Assembly (NCBI GenBank): GCA_964473155.1
Contig: CAYYNT010000012.1
Location: forward strand, 1-64,000
Reading direction: 5' to 3'
Origin: JAJFUG01 sp964473155
GTDB taxonomy: Bacteria; Gemmatimonadota; Glassbacteria; GWA2-58-10
DNA: 64,000 nucleotides
A program made the position numbers and the translations under genes. Position 1 is the stretch's first letter. Each line of letters begins with the position of its first letter. A model generated the notes under the pieces. That model saw nothing but the letters and a program-made list of their open reading frames with translations, ran no database searches and was not told the DNA's origin. Positions 1 to 7,122 of the stretch are shown here, in pieces.

Positions 1-206
1 AAATATGAAAGGCCATTCCAGAAATCTTTTGCTTGACCCCTAATACAGTCGCTTTTTCAAGGGGGAATGCAAAAGCTCCACTGACAGGCATTTGCAGATA
101 GCCGGAAGTGGCGGCTGTTCCTCCCCCCTTGGAAAGGGAGGACCGACGGGGATTTAATCCATAAATCAACACACCTATCTGGAAAACTTATTTAGGGAGC
201 ATCAGG
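1..206. other. nrdJ upstream region
   Basis: Non-coding lead-in to nrdJ. An AGGGAG ribosome binding site lies just before the ATG at 207. I compared it with the cobalamin riboswitch B12 box, because the downstream enzyme needs adenosylcobalamin, and found only a short partial resemblance around 100-115. No convincing NrdR box pair was seen. Confidence 0.5.
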
Positions 207-3020
207 ATGCAGGCAGGTGACAAAAGAAACCAGGCTGAAACCACTCGCATGGAGCGGGAGGCGCAGAACCGCCTTAGAAATCCGTTGGAACAGATTCAGG
301 CCGGAGATTCCACCGCTGACAGCGATGTCTTCCGCTATGGAAACCGTCTGGAGCGCGTGTTTACCGAGGCTGGAGAGGATGTCTATTCCACTGTCGATTG
401 GAGCAGCCGTCCGGTCAGAATTTCGGACCATTCCAGCGGCCGTGTGATTTTCGAGGGCCGGGAGTTCGAGTTCCCCTCGTCCTGGACCGATACCGCCTGC
501 AAGATAACCGCCAGCAAGTATTTCAAGAAATCGGACAAATACACTGAGACCAGCCTGCGCCAGATGATCGACCGGATTGTTGAAACCGTGGCCGATAAGG
601 GAGAGGAAGGCGGTTATTTTATTGATGAAGCTGAAAAGAATGCATTCCGCGATGAGCTTAAATACCTGATGCTGCACCAGCAGGCCTGTTTCAACAGTCC
701 GGTCCTTTTCAACATCGGCGTGCCGGGTGAAAGGCCGCAGGCCTCGGCCTGTTTTATAAATTCGGTCAAGGACGACATGGCTGACATAAGCCGTCTGATT
801 GTGACCGAGGGGCAGATTTTCAAGTGGGGCAGCGGCTCGGGGGTCAACTACAGCACTCTCCGGGGGGAGGGTGAGCGCCTGAGCACCGGCGGCACGGCCA
901 GCGGCCCGTTGAGCTTCATGAAAGTGCTGGATGCCAATGCCGGGGCGATCAAGTCCGGCGGCAAGAGCCGCCGCGCGGCCAAAATGTGTATCCTTAACGC
1001 CGACCACCCGGATATAGAGCGTTTTATCGACTGCAAGGTCGTAGAGGAACGTAAGGCGCATGCCCTGATCGACGCGGGCTATGATGATTCGATCTGCGGC
1101 GAGGCCTACAGTACGGTGAGTTACCAGAACGCTAACAACAGCGTGCGGGTGACGGACGCGTTCATGCAGGCGGTGGAGGATGGAGCCAGGTGGCCATTGA
1201 TAGCGCGCACCAGCGGTGAGACAGTCAAGGAGGTCGAGGCGCGGACCATGTTCCGCCGTATCGCTGAGGCGGCCTGGATCACGGGCGACCCGGGAATCCA
1301 GTTCGACACCACGATCAACGAATGGCACACCTGCCCGAAAAGCGGCCGGATCAACGCCTCCAACCCTTGCAGCGAATATATGTTTCTGGATGACAGCGCC
1401 TGCAACCTGGCCTCGATCAACCTTCTCAAATATGTCGATCAGGGCCGCTTCCAGGTGCGCCAGTTCGCCCAGACCGTCCGGGTGATGATCCTGGCCCAGG
1501 AGATAATTTGCGGCTTCGCGAAGTACCCGACCGAGGACATCGCCCGCAATTCATACGATTTTCGTCCCCTCGGCCTCGGGTACACCAATCTCGGCGCGCT
1601 TCTGATGGTCCACGGCATAGGGTACGATTCCGATCCGGGCCGCCGGATCACGGCCGCTCTGACTGCCCTGATGCATGGCCTGGCGAACGAGACCAGCGGC
1701 TGGGCCGCCTCGCGCGTGGGGCCGTTCGCCGCCTGGAAGCTGAACGAGAAGCCCATGCTTCACGTGCTGGACAGGCATCGCGCCGCGCTGCTCGATTTTA
1801 CCGAATGTGACAGCCCGCCGGTGTTTTACGCCAGCCTGCTCCGTCAGGCCCGCGCGTCCTGGGACCGTATCTGCGTGGAGAAAATTTACCAGCAAGGTTT
1901 CCGCAACGCCCAGGTGACCCTGCTCGCGCCCACCGGCACGATCAGTTTCTTCATGGATGCGGTGACCACCGGGATAGAACCGGAGCTTTCGCTGGTGAAG
2001 TACAAGAACGTTGTGGACGGGAGCGTGATGAAACTGGCCAATCCACTGGTGCGGAGAAGCATGGAGTACATGGGGATCGCCCCGGAAACCATCCGCCGCG
2101 CCGAGGAGCATATCGCCGCGCACGGAGGGTTGGATGATTTCGAACTGCCGGATGAGCAGAAGAAAGTGTTCGCCACCTCGCTCGGCAAGCCGGACAGTAT
2201 AACCACTCTAAGCCCGGAAGCGCATGTGAGGATGATGGCGGCGGTGCAGCCTTTCCTTTCCGGGGCGATTTCCAAGACTGTCAACCTGCCGAATCACGCG
2301 ACAGTGGAGGATATAGAGGGATTGTACATGCAGGCCTGGAAGAGCGGCCTCAAATCAATCGCCATATACCGCGACGGGTGCAAGAGAAGCCAGCCCCTCC
2401 AGACCGCGGTGCAGAAAAAGGCCAGCGCCCCGACTGAAGTCGCCACCGTGCCCAAGCGCCGCCGTCTCCCCTCAGAGCGCAACGCGATCACCCATAAGTT
2501 CGAGATCGCCGGACATCAGGGGTATGTCACCGCCGGGATGTACCCGGACGGCAAGCTGGGGGAGATATTCGTCCTGATCCACAAGGAAGGCTCGATCCTG
2601 TCGGGTCTGCTGGATTCCCTGGGCATCGTGACCAGCATCGCCCTTCAGTACGGCGCGCCCCTGGAAGTCCTGGTGGACAAGATGATACACATGCGTTTCG
2701 AACCCAGTGGAATGACCGGCAATCCTCAGATTCCGATGGCGAAATCGGTGGTGGATTATATTTTCCGCTGGCTTGGCTCGCGTTTTCTGAGCCCGGAGGA
2801 GCAGGAAGCGATAGGCATACGGAAGATAAAGCCGGACGCCCAGGTGATCGAGGAACTCAGCCGTCCCAGAGCGATGAATTCCCCGGATATTGTCGAGCAG
2901 CAGATGAAATTCGACCTGGTTGGGGATGCGCCGAACTGCCACAACTGCGGCAGCCTGATGGAACGCCGCGGATCCTGCTACACCTGCCCGGCCTGCGGGG
3001 ACACCAGCGGCTGCAGTTGA
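207..3020 (+). CDS. nrdJ: Adenosylcobalamin-dependent (class II) ribonucleoside reductase
   Basis: Makes deoxyribonucleotides from ribonucleotides in the cytoplasm, using a thiyl radical generated with adenosylcobalamin, so it works with or without oxygen. The 937-residue length fits the long NrdJ class. Residues 182 (in SACFINS) and the Cys of DSACNLASINL are placed like the redox-active pair, and NPCSE puts the thiyl cysteine at residue 388 with its partner glutamate two residues on. APTGTISFFMD is a conserved barrel motif. Around residues 755-850 is a TSCPD-like domain, and the C terminus ends in a four-cysteine ribbon (CHNC...CPAC) thought to re-reduce the active site. No second subunit is adjacent, as expected for class II. 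It stands alone, closed by a strong terminator at 3049. Identity is secure. Confidence 0.96.
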   Translation: MQAGDKRNQAETTRMEREAQNRLRNPLEQIQAGDSTADSDVFRYGNRLERVFTEAGEDVYSTVDWSSRPVRISDHSSGRVIFEGREFEFPSSWTDTACKITASKYFKKSDKYTETSLRQMIDRIVETVADKGEEGGYFIDEAEKNAFRDELKYLMLHQQACFNSPVLFNIGVPGERPQASACFINSVKDDMADISRLIVTEGQIFKWGSGSGVNYSTLRGEGERLSTGGTASGPLSFMKVLDANAGAIKSGGKSRRAAKMCILNADHPDIERFIDCKVVEERKAHALIDAGYDDSICGEAYSTVSYQNANNSVRVTDAFMQAVEDGARWPLIARTSGETVKEVEARTMFRRIAEAAWITGDPGIQFDTTINEWHTCPKSGRINASNPCSEYMFLDDSACNLASINLLKYVDQGRFQVRQFAQTVRVMILAQEIICGFAKYPTEDIARNSYDFRPLGLGYTNLGALLMVHGIGYDSDPGRRITAALTALMHGLANETSGWAASRVGPFAAWKLNEKPMLHVLDRHRAALLDFTECDSPPVFYASLLRQARASWDRICVEKIYQQGFRNAQVTLLAPTGTISFFMDAVTTGIEPELSLVKYKNVVDGSVMKLANPLVRRSMEYMGIAPETIRRAEEHIAAHGGLDDFELPDEQKKVFATSLGKPDSITTLSPEAHVRMMAAVQPFLSGAISKTVNLPNHATVEDIEGLYMQAWKSGLKSIAIYRDGCKRSQPLQTAVQKKASAPTEVATVPKRRRLPSERNAITHKFEIAGHQGYVTAGMYPDGKLGEIFVLIHKEGSILSGLLDSLGIVTSIALQYGAPLEVLVDKMIHMRFEPSGMTGNPQIPMAKSVVDYIFRWLGSRFLSPEEQEAIGIRKIKPDAQVIEELSRPRAMNSPDIVEQQMKFDLVGDAPNCHNCGSLMERRGSCYTCPACGDTSGCS

Positions 3021-3048
3021 TCTGACAAACAATATTTTCTTCCTTCGA

Positions 3049-3082
3049 GGAGAATGCTTTCCATGGCATTCTCCTTTTTTTT
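3049..3082 (+). terminator. Rho-independent terminator after nrdJ
   Basis: A perfect 9-bp stem, GGAGAATGC paired with GCATTCTCC around an 8-nt loop, is followed directly by eight T residues. Confidence 0.9.
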
Positions 3083-3166
3083 CTTGCAAATATGGATTTG
3101 TTTGAGCAAGAATATGTATTGTTAGTCAGGGACCCAAAAGAATCAATTTCAAACGCGGAGGACAAG

Positions 3167-3742
3167 ATGAGCACCAGGTTCAAGGAACTTGTCATTTCCG
3201 GTTCGTTCGGTCTGGTCAAAGGATTCCTGCTCGGGTACCGCTCCGGCAGGGGGACGGATTTCAGGTATTTCTTCCACCGCAAGAGCGGAATCCGCCGTGA
3301 CACCCTGGGAGAGCTGGTCAAAGAGGTTTTCGACATGGAAAACCTCGTGCATGTCTGCATCGAGGAGAGCGAGGCCGGGGGATTCAAGAATGCCGTGACT
3401 CAGAACTCAGCGGCTGTGGGCATGGAGGTTAAGAAGGAGCGCGAGATCAAGGGCGCGCGTTTCGATTTTTCGTTCTCGGTCAGTGACCGCGATTTCGCCG
3501 CGCGGCTGAAACAAGCCCTGCTGGACCTTCCGCCGGGAGTGGCTATCGAGGGCTATCATCCCGAGGAAAAGGAAAACAAGTCTGTCCGGGCTTACGGCAC
3601 GCTGGCGGATTACACTTTTGTCGGGCAGGGAACAATCGCCGGGGAGTTCGATGGTGTGATGGACTTCTTCCTGCGAATAAAGCGCACTCCCGAGGGGCAG
3701 AAAGTGTTGATCAGCGACATGGCTCTGGAGTTCGAGGACTGA
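3167..3742 (+). CDS. Uncharacterised protein, 191 aa
   Basis: I do not recognise a family. The frame is open from 3092, but the ATG at 3167 has a GGAGGAC site in front of it and is the better start. The protein is soluble, with no signal peptide or membrane segment, and mixes acidic and basic stretches. The middle portion (KGARFDFSFSV...) and the C-terminal part (IAGEFDGVMDFFLRI) alternate hydrophobic and charged residues like beta strands. It is separated from nrdJ by a terminator, so it probably has its own promoter, and it converges with the TonB receptor gene. Function unknown. Confidence 0.75.
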   Translation: MSTRFKELVISGSFGLVKGFLLGYRSGRGTDFRYFFHRKSGIRRDTLGELVKEVFDMENLVHVCIEESEAGGFKNAVTQNSAAVGMEVKKEREIKGARFDFSFSVSDRDFAARLKQALLDLPPGVAIEGYHPEEKENKSVRAYGTLADYTFVGQGTIAGEFDGVMDFFLRIKRTPEGQKVLISDMALEFED

Positions 3743-3762
3743 AACATCGAAAACCGGATGAT

Positions 3763-3794
3763 AAAACATTGGGGGCAGCCGAATGGCCGCCCCC
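3763..3794 (-). terminator. Terminator of the TonB receptor gene
   Basis: GGGGGC pairs with GCCCCC, with an inner GCC/GGC stem and a GAAT loop. On the minus strand it is followed by TGTTTTAT. It lies between two convergent genes and may act both ways. Confidence 0.7.
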
Positions 3795-3807
3795 GATGAC
3801 TTGTATA

Positions 3808-6138
3808 TCAAAATCCCATCTCTATGCCGGTGTAGAAGCTGCGCGGACGGTCAGGGCCGTAGACATAGCCGGCATCGCGCATGTGAAAGCGCGATGGGTC
3901 GCCGCTGAGAACGACGCGGTCCAGATCATCCTGGCGGCTGTCAAACAGGTTGTGCCCCTGCACGAATATCTTCCAGTAGCGCTTGTCCCCGAACCGGCGC
4001 GACAGTTTAACGTCAAACACCCCGAACCAGTCCGTGCGGTCACGGTAGGCGTTGGTCTCGGCGTTGATCACCGACATCGGCCCGGTGATGTCGAGGCTCG
4101 TTTCCAGGTCAACCTTGTCCTCGAACAGCTCCCAGGTGGCGCTCAGGTAGCCGTAGAGGTCGGGGGTGCGCAGGAAACGGCGGGTGATGATCGGGTTGTC
4201 CTCATCGAACGAGATGTCGATCTCGTCATCATACTCGCTGCGCTGGACTGTCCAGCCGCCGCGCAGGGAGAGAAAGTCCGCCGGGCGGGCGGTGACTTCA
4301 ATTTCGGCTCCATAGACCCTGGCCCCGCCCGCGTTCACCCGCCGGTTTATAAGGGCAGTGCCCTCGATGCGGTCGAACTGCACGCTGAAAGCGTCTTTGA
4401 GCTGCGTGTGGAAACCGGACAGACTGACAAAAAGGCTGCGGTCATTCTCCGCCGAGCGGTTTAATTCGATGCCGCCGGAGAAACTGTAGCTTTTTTCAGG
4501 GTCCAGATCAGGGTCGTTTACGATTATCTGGCCCTCGCCGCCGACCTGCGTGATGTGCAGGTCCTCATCGAACACCATCGGCGGGCGGAAGCCGGTGGAA
4601 AATGAGCCGCGCAGGGCGGCATACCCGTTCAGGCGGTAGAGGGCGCTGATCCTCGGGCTGAGTATGGGGCCGTCGATCTCGCTGTGCTTTTCCAGACGGG
4701 CCCCGAATACCATATTGAGCCTGGCGTTGGCCTGCCAGTCGTGCTGGCCGAAGACCCCGAAACTCTGGTAGACGTCATCGGTCAGAAGGTTATAGGACAA
4801 AATATGGTCGCTCAGGTGGTCGCGGTTCCACTCGACGCCGACTGTCAGGGTGTTGTCCAGGTTGAAACGATGGTTCAACTGCCCGCCCGCGCAGATCATC
4901 GGGTTGCGGGTCTGTCCGTAGGCGTTGAAATCCGGATTCATCACCAGGGACCCGTCTGCCATGAACTCCGGCGAGGCTCCGCCGTAATAGGTGTCCCGGT
5001 TGGTCAGGGCCACGGATGTGTACAGCGTGTAATCCGTCCAGGCGTTCAGACGGTGATTCAGGTTCAGGCCGCCGCCGATACGGTTGCTCTCGATCGCCTC
5101 GGCCACTATTGATTCGTGCGGGCGGGAAGATGTGACCTTGTCGCCACCGCGGCGGTTTTCTTTCAGATAGTGCATTTCGAAAGTGAAATCCAGGCTCTGT
5201 TTCGGATTATAGAATATCTGCGTCCCGAAAGTCCCGGATTCGAGCATACCCAACTCGCTGAAGCCGTCCGAATTCATGTCGACCGGGTTGCGGTCGCGGG
5301 TCTGGGCGAAAAAGAAACTTCCAAGCTTGTCATCGTCACTCAGCAGCGTCGTGGTCACCGAGGCGGTGCGGTCCGGAATGCCGCTGATCCAGCCGAGTTT
5401 GGCTCCCATCTTGGTCTGCTCGACTTCCGGCCTTCTGGTGATCACGTTCACCACACCCGCCACCGCGCTGCCGCCGTAAAGCGCGCTGCCGCCGCCTTTG
5501 ACCACTTCCAGACGGTCTATCATCGAGGTAGGCAACTGGTCCAGAAGGTAGACAGCGGCCAGGGAGCTGACCGTGGGCCGTCCGTTCATCAGCACCTGCG
5601 TGTAGGCCCCTTCCATGCCGTTAAGCCGCACGGAGTAGAAATTGCAGTTCTGGCAGTTGTTTTCCACCCGCACGCCTGCAGTTTTGGCCAGGCCTTCGCC
5701 CAGCGTCACCGCCGATTCGATCTCGAACGCCTCCGGTGGGACCACGTCCACCTTTGTCGGGCTGTCCAGACGGCGTTTCAGGGTTCGCGATCCGGTTATT
5801 ATCAGGGGATCGAGTTCGATAGTCTGCGGCTCGAGTTTCAGGGGAACTTCGATCAAACTGTCCTGAACGATATCCACGGTGAGGCTGAGACTGCGATATC
5901 CGGTCATCCAGGCCGTAACCGTGCGCTTGCCGGGTGGGATGCTGTGGATATGGTAATGCCCTTCCTTGGAGACCGCGCCGAGACTGGTGCCCTGGATCGT
6001 GATCTGCGCGCCGTTCAAGTCCTCGCCGCTTGATGATTGTATGGAGCCATGGATTTCGCCGGTTACACGCGGTGGATCGGCAAGGACCGAGGATGCAAAT
6101 AGAGTGCTGCAAAAAACAAGAATGAGTAAGCTTCTCAT
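3808..6138 (-). CDS. TonB-dependent outer membrane receptor
   Basis: Outer membrane gated channel for active uptake powered by the TonB-ExbBD system. Residues 1-20 form a signal peptide (cleavage after VLA). A carboxypeptidase-regulatory-like beta domain spans about 26-105, a plug about 115-240 (ending in GGGSALYGGSAVAGVVNVI), and the 22-strand barrel region the remainder, ending in the terminal aromatic residue (MGF) used for barrel assembly. The plug carries C162-x-x-C165 (NCQNCNF), a pair common in receptors of this subgroup. The N-terminal extra domain is typical of Bacteroidetes-like receptors. A small His-rich membrane protein gene lies 114 bases upstream on the same strand. No SusD partner is present, so a metal, haem or cofactor is a more likely cargo than a glycan; the cargo itself cannot be read from sequence. 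Confidence 0.93.
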   Translation of the reverse strand: MRSLLILVFCSTLFASSVLADPPRVTGEIHGSIQSSSGEDLNGAQITIQGTSLGAVSKEGHYHIHSIPPGKRTVTAWMTGYRSLSLTVDIVQDSLIEVPLKLEPQTIELDPLIITGSRTLKRRLDSPTKVDVVPPEAFEIESAVTLGEGLAKTAGVRVENNCQNCNFYSVRLNGMEGAYTQVLMNGRPTVSSLAAVYLLDQLPTSMIDRLEVVKGGGSALYGGSAVAGVVNVITRRPEVEQTKMGAKLGWISGIPDRTASVTTTLLSDDDKLGSFFFAQTRDRNPVDMNSDGFSELGMLESGTFGTQIFYNPKQSLDFTFEMHYLKENRRGGDKVTSSRPHESIVAEAIESNRIGGGLNLNHRLNAWTDYTLYTSVALTNRDTYYGGASPEFMADGSLVMNPDFNAYGQTRNPMICAGGQLNHRFNLDNTLTVGVEWNRDHLSDHILSYNLLTDDVYQSFGVFGQHDWQANARLNMVFGARLEKHSEIDGPILSPRISALYRLNGYAALRGSFSTGFRPPMVFDEDLHITQVGGEGQIIVNDPDLDPEKSYSFSGGIELNRSAENDRSLFVSLSGFHTQLKDAFSVQFDRIEGTALINRRVNAGGARVYGAEIEVTARPADFLSLRGGWTVQRSEYDDEIDISFDEDNPIITRRFLRTPDLYGYLSATWELFEDKVDLETSLDITGPMSVINAETNAYRDRTDWFGVFDVKLSRRFGDKRYWKIFVQGHNLFDSRQDDLDRVVLSGDPSRFHMRDAGYVYGPDRPRSFYTGIEMGF

Positions 6139-6252
6139 TATCCTATCCTGATAGTTAGATATTATAGTAATTTATAAAGACACGGCGCCGCCTGCTTTAG
6201 ATAGCGGACTGACCGGGCAGTACGGAGAATTACTACCTTGATTGATTATTAC

Positions 6253-6645
6253 TCAGGCGATGGAAAGAACGGGAGGGGCCCGCGCCTCAACCGGACCGGC
6301 GATGTGCTGGAGCGGAATTGTTTCTGTAGATGCGGGCGTGATCTCAAGCGAAAGAGAAAGGAAAACCTGATTTTCAATAACATTCTGTATTGATGGGCTG
6401 CCCTGCGAGGCATGGATTGTCAGCAGCTCGCGCAGGGTGTGCTTGTGACTGGCCAGGGGTGAGCTGCCGTTGGAGCTCTGACCTTTTGCCAGAGGGTGCC
6501 AGTGGCTGACATATACGCCCAGGAAATAATGCAGGTGTGATTGAGAGTAATAGAGTGCCGGGAAGACAGCGAACTGCAAAAGGACCAGCAGAATGACTTT
6601 CTTGAGCGCAAACCAGCGGCCGTTATTTGTCCGGTTGAATTGCAT
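6253..6645 (-). CDS. Small His-rich membrane protein, DUF2946-like
   Basis: 130 residues. One membrane segment lies at about 15-33 (VILLVLLQFAVFPALYY), followed by histidine motifs HLHYF and HWH, further His residues, and a C terminus ending in ARAPPVLSIA. A single N-terminal helix, a His-rich middle and a terminal RAPP-like tail recall the small DUF2946-type proteins often found beside metal-related TonB receptors; this is recollection of a pattern, not a search. It precedes the receptor gene by 114 bases on the same strand and is probably co-transcribed. No good ribosome binding site precedes the ATG at 6645, so the start is uncertain. Role in metal binding is inference. Confidence 0.6.
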   Translation of the reverse strand: MQFNRTNNGRWFALKKVILLVLLQFAVFPALYYSQSHLHYFLGVYVSHWHPLAKGQSSNGSSPLASHKHTLRELLTIHASQGSPSIQNVIENQVFLSLSLEITPASTETIPLQHIAGPVEARAPPVLSIA

Positions 6646-7122
6646 TACGGTTCGGTTTATCTGATCCGGGGCGAAAACTGTAACTATAAGAATGAATCAA
6701 AGGAAGAACGCTGTTTTTAAATGCGACTGAATATCAATCTGGAATTATAAACTTTTCCAAAACAGTTATTGTTACATCCGCTGGTCAGGTTAACATTGGT
6801 GATGCTGGTAACCGGGCTGCGTTTTTTTCTACCGGAGGATGGTTCGGTGCGAATCAGAAAAGCAAAACATAATGAACCTGAAATATGAGGTGTTATAAAA
6901 TAAAAGGAGAGATTAAATTCTGCAAGATGAAAAGCAATATATGGACGCTTGCAGCCGAGCTATTTCTGTAACTGAATTGTATCGTTAATCCTTGGAGACT
7001 GAAAGCCAGCCTGTTACTTTCAATTGTCCAATCATAGAAACACGTATTTCCCGTTTGATAAGAGAAGCATCGATTGCGGTTGAAGTACGCGATTAATCAT
7101 AACCAAAAAGAGGGTTGAAGGT
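6646..7122. other. Intergenic region between divergent receptor and GH106 genes
   Basis: AT-rich relative to its flanks. It must contain the promoters for the receptor unit (minus) and the GH106-like gene (plus), but no clear -35/-10 pair or operator stood out. An open frame without a start codon ends near 6871 (see rejected items). Confidence 0.4.

Noticed and set aside
1..206. Cobalamin riboswitch before nrdJ
   Set aside because: Only a partial match to the B12 box at about 100-115, and no paired core elements.
3092..3166. N-terminal extension of the 191-residue protein
   Set aside because: Overlaps close to the nrdJ terminator, lacks a ribosome binding site, and a better ATG with GGAGG lies downstream.
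4684..6033. Long plus-strand frames opposite the TonB receptor
   Set aside because: Shadows of the receptor coding strand, rich in odd Val/His/Arg runs and without a ribosome binding site.
6700..6871. Open frame of about 57 codons reading into TGGWFGANQKSKT
   Set aside because: No start codon or ribosome binding site and short enough to arise by chance.
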